64,000 nt of DNA from Streptomyces hiroshimensis (GCF_014650335.1 NZ_BMUT01000010.1:186001-250000), one strand, 5' to 3'; positions 41,284-49,259 are shown, counted from the first letter of the stretch. Notes: generated by a model not told the origin, from the letters alone. Numbers and translations: made by a program.

Positions 41284-42885
41284 GTGACCGACCCGACGGA
41301 CGGCGACCCGCCGGCGGAGCTGGAGCTGACCGCCCCCGAGCGGGCCATGTGGGAGGCCTTCCGCCGCGGCGGCACCCACGACCTGCGCACCCCCCGCCCC
41401 GAGTGGAACGACCCGCGCGGGCTGCACACGTGGGGGCCCGAGCGCAGCGTGCGGGCCCGCCTCGTGGCCCTCCTCCTGCTGGACGGCCCTCCCCCGCTGC
41501 CGGGCCGCGTCTGCGCCCTCAAGCTCAACGGCGTGCAGATCACCGGCCAGCTCGACCTCTCGGGCGGCACGGTCGTGCCGTACGTCGAGATGCACAACTG
41601 CCGCTTCGAGCAGGAGGTGCTGCTGCCGGAGAGCCACTTCACGACGCTGCGGCTGGTCGCCTGCGCCCTGCCCCGGCTGGAGGCCGCCCGGCTGCGCACC
41701 GAAGGCGATCTGCACCTGCCGCGGTGCGTCGTGCAGCGCGGCATACGGCTGACCGACGCCCAGATAGGCACCGATCTGCTGCTCAACCAGCTCGTGGTGC
41801 GCGCGGACCGGCGCGGGGTGTCCATCGCCGCCGACGGCATCAGCGTCGGGCAGGACCTGCAGGCCGAGATGATGCGCTCGTACGGCGAGCTGAGCATGCG
41901 GGCCGCCACGATAGGGGTCTCGCTGAGCCTGCGCGGCTCCACGCTGAGCAATCCGCAGGGGCGGCGTGCGTTCAACGCCCCGCAGCTGACCGTGGAGCGC
42001 ACGCTCTATCTGACGGGGGCCGGGGTCGGCGGCTATCCGTTCGCCACCGGCACCACTCCCCCGTACGGCATCACCACCACCCCGCAGCACGGCATCCGCA
42101 CCCAGGCCTTCGAGTGCCGCGGCGGGGTGCGCCTCGACGACGGCCGGTTCGGCGACGCCGTCGACTTCAGCGAGGCCCGGTTCGTCCTGGAGTCCGACCA
42201 GGAGCTGTCGCTGCGCCGCGTCCAGACCCCCGAGCTGCGCTTCCTCGGCGAATGGGTCCAGCGGGGGCGGGTGGTGCTCTCCGGGACCCGCGTCTCCAAC
42301 CTGGTCGACCGCTATGCGAGCTGGCCCGGCCCGGGCAGTCTGGTGATGGCCGGCTTCTCCTACGAGACGCTGATACCGCTCGGCCACTTCCCCTTAGGCC
42401 TGCGCCTGGAGTGGGTGGCCGCGGCCACCCCCGAGTACGCCCCCGAGCCCTACGAGCAGTTGGCGGGCGCCCTGCGCGACAGCGGCGAGGACGCCGACGC
42501 GCGGGCGGTCCTGCTCGCCAAGCAGCGCCGCCGCCGCGAGACCCTCCCGCCGGCCGGCAAGGCCTGGGGCTATCTGCAGGACTGGATGGTGGCCTACGGC
42601 TACCGGCCCGGGCGGGCGGCGGTGTGGATGGCGGTGCTGTGGGCTGCCGCCACGGTCTACTTCACCTGGCGGCCCGTGCCGCCGCTCAAGGAGGGCGAGG
42701 GCCCCGCCTGGAACCCCGGGCTCTACGCCCTCGACCTGCTGGTCCCCGTCATCGACCTGGGACAGGGCAACGCCTGGCGGCCCACCGGCGCCGCGCAGTG
42801 GGTGGTCACGGCGCTCATCCTGCTGGGCTGGGTGCTCGCGACGACCGTGGCGGCGGGAGCGTCCCGGCTGCTGCGCCGGCAGTGA
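41284..42885 (+). CDS. Beta-helix-like membrane protein with one TTA codon
   Basis: 533 residues. After an N-terminal helical segment, residues ~75-370 show short repeating strands with periodic small hydrophobics (LNGVQITGQLDLSGGTVVPYVEMHNCRF), as in pentapeptide or right-handed beta-helix proteins. The C-terminal ~110 residues contain two membrane helices (~440-458 and ~500-520), giving a layout seen in Streptomyces proteins often annotated as membrane oxidoreductases without evidence. Codon 371 (42394-42396, in HFPLGLR) is TTA, the codon read by the bldA tRNA, so translation may be limited to late growth. GTG start behind GGGAGGGGG. Divergent from hisD. Function unknown. Confidence 0.75.
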   Translation: MTDPTDGDPPAELELTAPERAMWEAFRRGGTHDLRTPRPEWNDPRGLHTWGPERSVRARLVALLLLDGPPPLPGRVCALKLNGVQITGQLDLSGGTVVPYVEMHNCRFEQEVLLPESHFTTLRLVACALPRLEAARLRTEGDLHLPRCVVQRGIRLTDAQIGTDLLLNQLVVRADRRGVSIAADGISVGQDLQAEMMRSYGELSMRAATIGVSLSLRGSTLSNPQGRRAFNAPQLTVERTLYLTGAGVGGYPFATGTTPPYGITTTPQHGIRTQAFECRGGVRLDDGRFGDAVDFSEARFVLESDQELSLRRVQTPELRFLGEWVQRGRVVLSGTRVSNLVDRYASWPGPGSLVMAGFSYETLIPLGHFPLGLRLEWVAAATPEYAPEPYEQLAGALRDSGEDADARAVLLAKQRRRRETLPPAGKAWGYLQDWMVAYGYRPGRAAVWMAVLWAAATVYFTWRPVPPLKEGEGPAWNPGLYALDLLVPVIDLGQGNAWRPTGAAQWVVTALILLGWVLATTVAAGASRLLRRQ

Positions 42886-42929
42886 ACGCCGGGGCGGCAT
42901 CGCTGCACAGGCCATTAGGCTTACCGGCT

Positions 42930-43667
42930 GTGACCACCGCGCGCCTGCCCCTCTTCCCGCTGAACTCGGTGCTGTTCCCTGGGCTCGTCCTGCCCCTGAA
43001 CGTCTTCGAACAGCGGTACCGCGCGCTGATGCGCGACCTCTCGGCGCTCCCGGAGGAGGAACCGCGCCGCTTCGGCGTCGTCGCCATCCGCGACGGCAGC
43101 GAGGTCGCGCCCACGGCGCCCGGGATGCCCGAGGGCGCCCGCCCCGAGCCCGGCCCCGCCTCCGGCTTCGGCCCCGACCCCCTCAAGGCGTTCCACGCCG
43201 TGGGCTGCGTGGCCGAGGCGGCGACGATCCGCGAGCGCTCCGACGGCACGTACGAGGTCCTCGCCACCGGCACCACCCGCTTCCGCCTGCTGTCCGTCGA
43301 CGCCTCCGGGCCGTACCTGACCGGCGAGGTCGAGGACATCGAGGAGGAGCAGGGCGAGGGGGCGGGCGCGCTCGCCTCCGGGGTCGTCCGGGCCTTCCGC
43401 GCCTACCAGAAGCGGCTCGCCGGGGCGACCGAGCGCACGCTCGCCGGGCAGAGCGACCTGCCGGGCGAGCCGTCGGTCCTCTCCTACCTGGTCGCCGCCG
43501 CGGCCATGCTCGACACCCCCGCCAAGCAGCGGCTGCTGGAGACGCCGGACACCGCGACGCGGCTCGCGCGCGAGCTGAAAATGCTGCGCACCGAGACCGC
43601 GGTGATCGCTAAGCTCCCGTCGCTGCCGGCCGTCGACTTCACCCGGCGGCCCACGAACCCCAACTGA
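42930..43667 (+). CDS. Lon substrate-binding-domain protein (LON_substr_bdg)
   Basis: 245 residues. The N-terminus TARLPLFPLNSVLFPGLVLPLNVFEQRY is the hallmark of the Lon N-terminal domain, followed by FGVVAIRDG and VLATGTTRFRLLSV. Residues ~190-230 form the usual helical end. It lacks the AAA+ and protease domains of Lon, so it is a free-standing domain protein probably acting as an adaptor or binding protein. GTG start with no strong ribosome site. It lies 44 nt after the TTA-containing gene and 17 nt before the YbaK-like gene. Confidence 0.87.
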   Translation: MTTARLPLFPLNSVLFPGLVLPLNVFEQRYRALMRDLSALPEEEPRRFGVVAIRDGSEVAPTAPGMPEGARPEPGPASGFGPDPLKAFHAVGCVAEAATIRERSDGTYEVLATGTTRFRLLSVDASGPYLTGEVEDIEEEQGEGAGALASGVVRAFRAYQKRLAGATERTLAGQSDLPGEPSVLSYLVAAAAMLDTPAKQRLLETPDTATRLARELKMLRTETAVIAKLPSLPAVDFTRRPTNPN

Positions 43668-43684
43668 CCGGACGGGACGGACCC

Positions 43685-44185
43685 TTGGCACGCAAGGCCG
43701 GCAAACAGCAGGCGGGCTCGACCCCGGCGATCGTCGCCCTGGAGAAGGCGGGGACCGCGTTCTCCGTGCACTCCTACGAGCACGACCCGGCGGTCGCGTC
43801 CTACGGGACGGAGGCCGCGGAGGCCCTCGGGCGGGACCCCGCGCAGGTCTTCAAGACCCTCGTGGCCGAGGTCGACGGCGCGCTCACGGTCGCCGTCGTG
43901 CCCGTCTCCGGCTCGCTCGACCTCAAGGCGCTGGCGGCGGCGGTCGGCGGCAAGCGGGCGGCGATGGCCGACCCTGCGGCCGCGGAGCGCACCACGGGGT
44001 ACGTACGGGGCGGCATCTCCCCGCTTGGGCAGCGCCGGCGCCTGCCGACCGCGCTGGACGCCTCCGCGCGCTCCCACGCGACCATCTGCGTCTCGGCGGG
44101 GCGCCGCGGCCTGGAGGTCGAGCTCGCGCCCGGTGACCTGGCCGCGCTCACGGGCGCGGTGGTCGCGCCGATCGCCCGGGACTGA
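43685..44185 (+). CDS. ybaK: YbaK/EbsC-type aminoacyl-tRNA deacylase
   Basis: 166 residues, INS/YbaK fold that hydrolyses Cys-tRNA(Pro) or related mischarged tRNA. The catalytic Lys lies in AQVFKTLVAEVDG (~56), and the substrate-pocket strand and loop are GYVRGGISPLGQRRRLPT (~112). The start is TTG at 43685 (MARKAGKQ) with GGGACGGA upstream; no in-frame ATG is nearby. It follows the Lon-domain gene by 17 nt, so the two are probably co-transcribed. Confidence 0.9.
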   Translation: MARKAGKQQAGSTPAIVALEKAGTAFSVHSYEHDPAVASYGTEAAEALGRDPAQVFKTLVAEVDGALTVAVVPVSGSLDLKALAAAVGGKRAAMADPAAAERTTGYVRGGISPLGQRRRLPTALDASARSHATICVSAGRRGLEVELAPGDLAALTGAVVAPIARD

Positions 44186-44229
44186 CCGGTGCGGTGACCC
44201 TGCGGGTGGCTCTGCGGGTGCCCGGGGTC

Positions 44230-44258
44230 TGGACGGTTGCCCGTCCCTCGGCTAGGAC
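44230..44258 (+). promoter_or_regulatory. Housekeeping-type promoter for bL37
   Basis: TGGACG (44230-44235), a 17-nt spacer, then TAGGAC (44253-44258): a good match to the Streptomyces HrdB consensus (TTGAC, TAG-A-). Transcription would start near 44265, giving a ~45-nt leader. It allows bL37 to be expressed apart from the ybaK operon. Confidence 0.6.
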
Positions 44259-44266
44259 CGTCAGGA

Positions 44267-44291
44267 GCGGGCCGCCGCGCGTGCGGCCCGC
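44267..44291 (+). promoter_or_regulatory. Hairpin in the bL37 leader
   Basis: Perfect 9-bp stem GCGGGCCGC / GCGGCCCGC with a 7-nt loop, ending 8 nt before the GGGAGGG ribosome site of bL37. It may terminate ybaK read-through or control translation of the ribosomal protein. No T-run follows. Confidence 0.55.
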
Positions 44292-44309
44292 CATCCGGGA
44301 GGGACGCCC

Positions 44310-44384
44310 ATGTCCAAGCGCACCCGCAAGCGCCGCTGGCGCGTAAAGAAAAACCGCGCCAATCACGGCCGTAGGCCGGCGTAG
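44310..44384 (+). CDS. 50S ribosomal protein bL37
   Basis: A 24-codon gene, MSKRTRKRRWRVKKNRANHG ending RRPA. It is extremely basic and matches the actinobacterial ribosomal protein bL37, a 24-residue peptide found in mycobacterial ribosome structures whose conserved part is (K/R)ANHG(K/R)RP. The ribosome site GGGAGGG is 6-8 nt before the ATG. It has its own promoter-like sequence and a leader hairpin, and is followed 36 nt later by a 50-nt repeat element. The size is normal for the family, so it should not be discarded as spurious. Confidence 0.85.
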   Translation: MSKRTRKRRWRVKKNRANHGRRPA

Positions 44385-44420
44385 GCCCTGGCCGGGCCGA
44401 CCGGAGTCCAGCAGCCGGCC

Positions 44421-44470
44421 GGCTCGGCACCGCCGGACCGCGCCGCGGGGGCTGAGCGCCGTTGCGGCGG
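44421..44470 (+). repeat. 50-nt 3'-end repeat element, copy C1 (after bL37)
   Basis: On the plus strand it begins GGCTCGGCACCGCCGGACC and ends CGCCGTTGCGGCGG, followed by GGGTTTTCTG, so it also looks like a terminator for the plus-strand genes. Starts 36 nt after the bL37 stop. Inverted relative to copy C2. Confidence 0.9.
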
Positions 44471-44514
44471 GGGTTTTCTGCCTGGCGGCATGAGCGTTCG
44501 GGCCGCCCCGGCCC

Positions 44515-44570
44515 TCAGCCCCCGCAGAGGGAAACGCCACCCCAGCTGTCAGCCCCCGCAGGGGGAAACG
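44515..44570. repeat. Pair of 22-bp direct repeats between elements C1 and C2
   Basis: TCAGCCCCCGCAGRGGGAAACG occurs at 44515-44536 and 44549-44570 with one A/G difference. The 10-nt stretch GGGGGCTGAG inside copy C1 is the complement of CTCAGCCCCC in the first repeat, and GCCCCGGCC (44505 area) is the complement of GGCCGGGGC (44581 area), so the whole 44421-44647 gap can fold back on itself. No gene is apparent in it. Confidence 0.8.
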
Positions 44571-44597
44571 GTGCGGGCGGGGCCGGGGCATTTTCCC

Positions 44598-44647
44598 CCG
44601 CCGCAACGGCGAGCGACCAGGACGGTCGTGCCCGGCGGTGCCGGACC
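44598..44647 (-). repeat. 50-nt 3'-end repeat element, copy C2 (after DUF2567 gene)
   Basis: On the plus strand CCGCCGCAACGGCGAGCGAC ... CCGGCGGTGCCGGACC. It lies 3 nt beyond the stop of the leftward DUF2567 gene. Confidence 0.92.
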
Positions 44648-44650
44648 GGC

Positions 44651-45289
44651 TCAGGCCGGATTCCCGGGCTCCCCGGACGTCCAGTCCGGCTCCGGCTCCG
44701 GCTCCGGGTCCCGCGGACCGAACAGCGCCGTCAGCACGAGATGGACCGCCATCGCCGCGAGCGGCCACGCCAGCAGCGCGCCCTTGGCCGCGAGCTTGAG
44801 CGGGGCGTCGAAGACGACGCCGCGGCCGGCCGCGCGGGCCGCCGCCACCACGTCCGACGTCGGGCCGAGCGCAGCGCCCACGCGCCAGGCGATCACCGAG
44901 GCCACCAGGGAGCCGAGGGCGAGGCCCACGACGAGCGGGATGCCCCCGCGGCGGCGGAGCAGGAAGACGACCGCGGCGCTCACCGCGCCGAACCCGAGCG
45001 CCAGCAGCACGAACATGCCGTCCGCGCCGATCGCCTGCTCGCCCTCGCTGTTCTTGAGGTACACCGCCTTGCCGTCCGAGATCAGCGGCACGCGCGGCGC
45101 CAGCCACACCCACAGCAGCCCCAGCAGCACTCCGGCCACGGCCACCGCCGCGGCGACGACCGCGGCCTGCCGCAGCTCGGTGCGGAGCTCCTCCCGCTCG
45201 GCGGGGAGAGCTCCGGGGACGGGGCCCGGCTCGTCCCCGGCGGGCTGCTCGTCGGCGGGCTGGTCATGCGGCGTCAGCGGTGCGGTCAC
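44651..45289 (-). CDS. DUF2567 membrane protein
   Basis: 212 residues. An acidic, proline-rich N-terminus is followed by four helices (~40-60, ~95-115, ~120-140, ~175-195) with an exported loop APRVPLISDGKAVYLKNSEGEQAIGADG, which is typical of the actinobacterial DUF2567 family of unknown function. The C-terminus repeats Glu-Pro. GTG start at 45289. It lies 56 nt after the ABC permease on the same strand and may be the last gene of that operon. Confidence 0.8.
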   Translation of the reverse strand: MTAPLTPHDQPADEQPAGDEPGPVPGALPAEREELRTELRQAAVVAAAVAVAGVLLGLLWVWLAPRVPLISDGKAVYLKNSEGEQAIGADGMFVLLALGFGAVSAAVVFLLRRRGGIPLVVGLALGSLVASVIAWRVGAALGPTSDVVAAARAAGRGVVFDAPLKLAAKGALLAWPLAAMAVHLVLTALFGPRDPEPEPEPDWTSGEPGNPA

Positions 45290-45345
45290 CCTGTCATCGT
45301 GCCAGGTCGGCGCAGCCGGGCCCGCGGCAGGACGGTCCTGGCGCG

Positions 45346-46182
45346 TCACCGCACGGCCGCACGGCGGTACGCCCAGGTCGCCGCGGCCAGCGACACCACG
45401 CCGACGGCGGCGCACACGCCGAGGTCGGCGGCGACCACGGCCCAGTCGGGGCTCGCGTCGAAGGTGCGGGCCAGCGCCTCCACCCCGTACGTGGAGGGCA
45501 GCAGGTCGCGGGCGTAGGCGATGGGCGCGGGCATGTGCGCGGCGGGCAGCACGCCCAGCAGCAGCGCGGCCGACATGCCCAGCTGCCCGCCGAGCGTCGC
45601 CAGCTCCTGCCGGGGGGCGAGCAGCCCGAGGGCCGCGCCGAGCCCGGCGAGGGCGGCGCCGGAGAGCGGGACCACCGCGGCGAGCACCCACAGGTGCCCC
45701 ATCGGCAGTTTGAAGAGCACGCTGCCCACGACGGCGGTGACGGCCGTACCGGGCACGGTGAAGGAGGCGTAGGCGCCCGCCGCGCCGAGGACCACGGCCG
45801 CGGGCGGCACCGGCAGCGTCGCGTAGTGGTCGAGCCCGCCGCCGGCGCGCAGCTGGCCGAAGTACTGGGCGAGGAGGTTGAGGGCGACGAAGGCCACGAC
45901 GAGCACGCTGGAGCCGGCCACGACGGCCCGCGCCTCGTCGCCGCCGTCCACCACCCCGCGCATCATGATCATGATGCCGACGGACTGGAACGTGGCCACG
46001 AAGAGCAGCGGGATCCGCGCCACCTTGGCCCGCGAGAGCTGCGCGCGGTACACGGCGGCCAGGGCGGGCAGCAGCTTCGCCCTGGGCGCGAGCGGGGCGG
46101 CGTCCTCGCCGCCGGACCGCGGCCGGGAGTCGCTCCCGGTCCGGACCGCCCCGGACACCGCCTCTGCGGATACAGCACTCAC
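45346..46182 (-). CDS. ABC-2 type transporter permease
   Basis: 278 residues with six predicted membrane helices after a ~45-residue cytosolic tail. The arrangement (LPALAAVYRAQLSRAKVARIPLLF ahead of helix 1, and LPSTYGVEALARTFDASPDW before the last helix) is that of ABC-2 exporters for drugs, lipids or polymers. It pairs with the ATP-binding protein encoded 82 nt upstream on the same strand. Substrate unknown. GTG start at 46182 with AGGAG upstream. Confidence 0.87.
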   Translation of the reverse strand: MSAVSAEAVSGAVRTGSDSRPRSGGEDAAPLAPRAKLLPALAAVYRAQLSRAKVARIPLLFVATFQSVGIMIMMRGVVDGGDEARAVVAGSSVLVVAFVALNLLAQYFGQLRAGGGLDHYATLPVPPAAVVLGAAGAYASFTVPGTAVTAVVGSVLFKLPMGHLWVLAAVVPLSGAALAGLGAALGLLAPRQELATLGGQLGMSAALLLGVLPAAHMPAPIAYARDLLPSTYGVEALARTFDASPDWAVVAADLGVCAAVGVVSLAAATWAYRRAAVR

Positions 46183-46225
46183 CCGGCACAGCTCCTGTTC
46201 GGTCGGGTCCGGTGACCCTGTCTCG

Positions 46226-46261
46226 CCGTCGCCCCCGCCGTCCCCGTCGCCCCCGCCGTCG
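46226..46261. repeat. 18-bp tandem repeat between ABC genes
   Basis: Two adjacent copies of CCGTCGCCCCCGCCGTCS, identical except for the last base, fill most of the gap between the ABC ATPase stop and the permease start. A CCGTC-type simple repeat continues on both sides. Confidence 0.85.
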
Positions 46262-46264
46262 CCG

Positions 46265-47275
46265 TCACGCCTTCACCAGCCCGTCCGCGCGGCCGCCGAG
46301 CGCCAGGTACACGTCCTCCAGGCTCGGCGTGGTCAGCGTGAAGTCGTCGAGCGCGGCGAAGGCGGGCCCGCCGGTCACGGCGGCGACGGCCGCACGCGCC
46401 TCGGCGGGGGCGAGCCGCAGCGTCCAGCGGCGGCCGGCGGGGTGCGCGGCGTCGCGCAGGGCGGCGACCTCGGGGACGTGCAGCGGGGCCTCGTCGCGCC
46501 AGACGAGCTCGACGCGGACCTCGTCGCCGACGAGCTCCTTCAGCCCCGCGGGGGTGTCGCAGGCGATGATCCGCCCGCGCTCCAGCACGGCGACGCGGTC
46601 GAGGACGGTCTCGGCCTCGATGACGTTGTGGGTGACGAGCAGGACGGTCGCGCCGCGCTCGGCGCGCCGCCGGTCGACGGCGGCCCAGACGGCGCGGCGG
46701 GCCACGGGGTCCATGCCGGCGGTGGGCTCGTCGAGGACGAGCACGGGCCGGTCGCCGACGAGCGCGGCGGCGAAGCAGGCCAGCCGGCGCTGGCCGCCGG
46801 AGAGCTTCTTCAGCGCCCGGCCGGCGAGGTCCGTCAGGCCCAGCTCCTCGAGGACGGCGTCGCGCTCGGCGCGGGCGGCGCGCAGGCCGAGGCCGCGGAG
46901 CCGGCCGGTGGTCTCGGCGGCGAGGGAGACGGTCAGCTCGTCCAGCGCGGTCGACTCCTGGCCGAGGTAGCCGACGAGGCGGGCGGCGCGCTCGGGGTGG
47001 CGCACGAGGTCGTGGCCGAGGAGCTCGACGCTGCCCTCGTCGGGCCGGAGCAGGCCGGTGAGCTGGCGCACCAGGGTGGACTTGCCGGCTCCGTTGGGGC
47101 CGAGCAGCCCGAAGATCTCGCCGCGCCGGACCTGCAGGTCGATGCCGTCGCTGGCGCGTACGGCCGCGGTGCCGGGCGCGCCGCGGCGGCCGCGCGCGGC
47201 GGGGTAGGTCTTGACCAGGCCGCGCACGGTGCACACCGTGGCGGCTGCCGCCGCCTCTTTCACGCCCGTCCTCAC
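46265..47275 (-). CDS. ABC transporter ATP-binding protein
   Basis: 336 residues. Walker A is GPNGAGKST (~60), the Q loop is in YLGQEST, the signature is LKKLSGGQRR (~155), Walker B is VLVLDEPTAGMDP (~180) and the switch histidine is in LLVTHNVIE. The ~80-residue C-terminal extension (LRLAPAEARAAVAAV ... SLEDVYLALGG) is typical of DrrA-like exporters of drugs and lipids. It is first in an operon with the ABC-2 permease. Confidence 0.93.
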   Translation of the reverse strand: MRTGVKEAAAAATVCTVRGLVKTYPAARGRRGAPGTAAVRASDGIDLQVRRGEIFGLLGPNGAGKSTLVRQLTGLLRPDEGSVELLGHDLVRHPERAARLVGYLGQESTALDELTVSLAAETTGRLRGLGLRAARAERDAVLEELGLTDLAGRALKKLSGGQRRLACFAAALVGDRPVLVLDEPTAGMDPVARRAVWAAVDRRRAERGATVLLVTHNVIEAETVLDRVAVLERGRIIACDTPAGLKELVGDEVRVELVWRDEAPLHVPEVAALRDAAHPAGRRWTLRLAPAEARAAVAAVTGGPAFAALDDFTLTTPSLEDVYLALGGRADGLVKA

Positions 47276-47346
47276 GAGCTATGAGGGTACGCGGTTGGGC
47301 TCGCGCCCCGGCCGTTGGGGCGCCCGAAGGCGGGGCGTGGTGGAAG

Positions 47347-48666
47347 TCAGTCGCCCACCGGCGCCTTCTCCGCGGCCGTGCGCGCGTCGATTTCGCGCCA
47401 GAACCCGGCACGGATCGCATAGCGGTCGTGCTCGTCGATCTGGTCGTCCTTGTGGGCGAGGAGCCCGAAGCGGGCGGCGTAGCGGAGCAGCTCGCCGTCG
47501 ATGCGGTGCGGGATGCGGGGGTACTCCGTGGAGAGGTGCTGCAGGTGGACGGCGTCGGCGAGGCGCTCGGCCCAGCGCCGGGCGAAGACCTGGCCGACCT
47601 CGAAGGGGTCGCCGCCGACGGTGGTGATGTCCTCCTCGCGGTCCGCCCAGCGCTGCTCGGCGCTGGTGAGCTGGGCCAGCATCGGCAGGGAGGCGGTTTC
47701 GGGGGGCTCGCCGGGCCCGGTGCCGGTGCCGCGCTCGATCCAGCCCTTGTCGGAGGACCAGCGCAGGGTGGCGTTGGCGGCGAGGGCGGCGCCCTGGCCG
47801 CCGCCCTGGCCCGGCTGCCCGCCGGGGCCGGACTGGGCCGCGGCGGGCTGGCCGGCGGGGCCGCGGCCGAGGATGGCGAGGTCCTTGGGGGTGGGCACGC
47901 CGCGGGCGGCGGGGGCCTCGGGTGCATCGCGGTCGTCGCGCTCGCCGTCGGCGCCGGGGGCCGCGGCGGGCCGGGAGCCGTTGCGTTCGGCGGGGACCGG
48001 CTCGGCCTGGCGGGGCGAGGGGGCCGTGCCGGCGGCCGCGGTCTCGGGGAGGGGGGCGGAGAGGATCGCGGCGATCTCGGGGCGGGGCGCGGGCTGCGGG
48101 GCGCAGGGCCCGGTGAGCTCCTTGGCACGGACGGCGCGGGTGATCCACGTGCGGTCGAGGACGCGGCGCTCGTCGGCCTCGGCGACGAGGTCCTCGGACT
48201 GGTTGTAGTCGCCGTCGGCGGCCTGGACGGCCCACAGGTGGACGGCGACGCCGTGCTCCTTGGCGGACATCAGGCCCGGCAGGAGGTCGCCGTCTCCGGT
48301 GACGAGCACGATGTCGGAACAGGCGCGGTTGCGGGCGAGCTCGGTGAGCTCGGCGTGCATGGCGGCGTCGACGCCCTTCTGCGCCCAGCGGCCGTCGCTG
48401 CGGGTCAGGGCCCCCAGCCGGACGGTGACGCGGGGCATGACGCGCAGCCTGCGGTGCTCGGGCTGGGGCACCCGGTCGGGCGCGCCGTCGAACCAGTAGA
48501 TCCTCAGCAGGGGCTGCTCGGTCTCGGCCTCGGCGCGCTCACGCAGCCCCTGGATGAGGATCGCGTGGTCGACGGAGATACGGGACCGGGCGGGCTCGCC
48601 GGCCAGCAGGCTCGCGGCGGCGCCCAGCAGGTACCCGGCGTCCACCAGGACGACGCAGCGGTCCAC
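47347..48666 (-). CDS. NYN-domain (LabA/limkain-like) putative RNase
   Basis: 439 residues. The N-terminal NYN domain (~1-160) has a PIN-like fold with the acidic residues expected for metal binding: RCVVLVDAGYLLG (Asp8), KGVDAAMHAEL (~98) and DIVLVTGDGDLLP (~120). A long Pro/Ala/Gly-rich linker (~190-310) follows. The C-terminal ~120 residues are a helical domain (ADREEDITTVGGDPFEVGQVFARRWAERL ... IPHRIDGELLRYAARFGLL) that may bind RNA. The GTG at 48666 has GAGGGTGG upstream. Function as a nuclease is family-based. Confidence 0.85.
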   Translation of the reverse strand: MDRCVVLVDAGYLLGAAASLLAGEPARSRISVDHAILIQGLRERAEAETEQPLLRIYWFDGAPDRVPQPEHRRLRVMPRVTVRLGALTRSDGRWAQKGVDAAMHAELTELARNRACSDIVLVTGDGDLLPGLMSAKEHGVAVHLWAVQAADGDYNQSEDLVAEADERRVLDRTWITRAVRAKELTGPCAPQPAPRPEIAAILSAPLPETAAAGTAPSPRQAEPVPAERNGSRPAAAPGADGERDDRDAPEAPAARGVPTPKDLAILGRGPAGQPAAAQSGPGGQPGQGGGQGAALAANATLRWSSDKGWIERGTGTGPGEPPETASLPMLAQLTSAEQRWADREEDITTVGGDPFEVGQVFARRWAERLADAVHLQHLSTEYPRIPHRIDGELLRYAARFGLLAHKDDQIDEHDRYAIRAGFWREIDARTAAEKAPVGD

Positions 48667-48922
48667 GTTCCACCCTCTTTCTGTGCGTGCAGAAATTGCG
48701 GTCGCCCCCCGGCACGGCAAGCAGTGCCCCGGTTCTCCTCGGCTTTCCCTGGAGTCTGCCCGACCGTGCGGGGGTTATCAGTCCGAACTGGATCTTCGGC
48801 GTGGCGGATACGCCTTCCCGGCGGTAAGTGCACGGATCACGCACGGTAATTACCCGAAATGCGCTGTTCGCCGGTGCGTGCGAGTGTGTTCGGCGGGGGG
48901 ACACCCCGAGTGGAGGCTGAGC

Positions 48923-49096
48923 ATGGCGAAGAACAAGAAGCAGGACAGGAGCCAGCAGCGGGGCAGCGCCGCCGAGCGCGGGCAGCAGCAGGCCAAGAGC
49001 TCCTCGATCGAGTCCCAGAGCGAGCAGCGGGCCACGCAGGTCACCCCGGGCGACATGGCGCGCAAGAGCAAGCAGAAGCGCTTCGGCCACAACTGA
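48923..49096 (+). CDS. Small charged hydrophilic protein of unknown function
   Basis: 57 residues, MAKNKKQDRSQQRGSAAE ... DMARKSKQKRFGHN. It has no hydrophobic core, is rich in Gln, Ser, Lys and Arg, and both ends are basic; probably disordered or nucleic-acid-associated. TGGAGGC precedes the ATG at good spacing and codon use fits the genome, so the gene is likely real. The 256-nt divergent gap to the NYN gene includes a perfect GGTAATTACC palindrome at 48845-48854. Confidence 0.7.
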   Translation: MAKNKKQDRSQQRGSAAERGQQQAKSSSIESQSEQRATQVTPGDMARKSKQKRFGHN

Positions 49097-49155
49097 GGGG
49101 TGCCGGGACGGCATCCGGCCGATAAGCGACGGCGCCCACCGGCGCTTTGATGCAG

Positions 49156-49192
49156 CGAGGGGCGCGCCCGGAGGATCCGGGCGCGCCCCTCG
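49156..49192. terminator. Perfect 17-bp-stem bidirectional terminator
   Basis: CGAGGGGCGCGCCCGGA and its exact complement separated by only GGA, between the small charged-protein gene and dnaE, which converge here. This is the longest perfect stem with a tight loop that I found in the window. It serves transcripts from either side. Confidence 0.8.
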
Positions 49193-49209
49193 TGCGCGGG
49201 TGCGGGCTC

Positions 49210-49259
49210 AGCAGGTGCTCAGCCGGTGATCAGCAGGCGAGCAGCAGGTGCTCAGCCGG
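49210..49259. repeat. 17-bp direct repeat overlapping the dnaE stop
   Basis: AGCAGGTGCTCAGCCGG occurs at 49210-49226 and 49243-49259. The second copy includes the dnaE stop codon and last two residues (Leu-Ala-Gly end). Looks like a local duplication that could restore the C-terminus if the proximal copy were lost. Confidence 0.85.

Noticed and set aside
45346-47275. Antibiotic biosynthetic cluster around the DrrA-like exporter.
   Set aside because: No biosynthetic genes on either side; the neighbours are housekeeping or unrelated membrane proteins.
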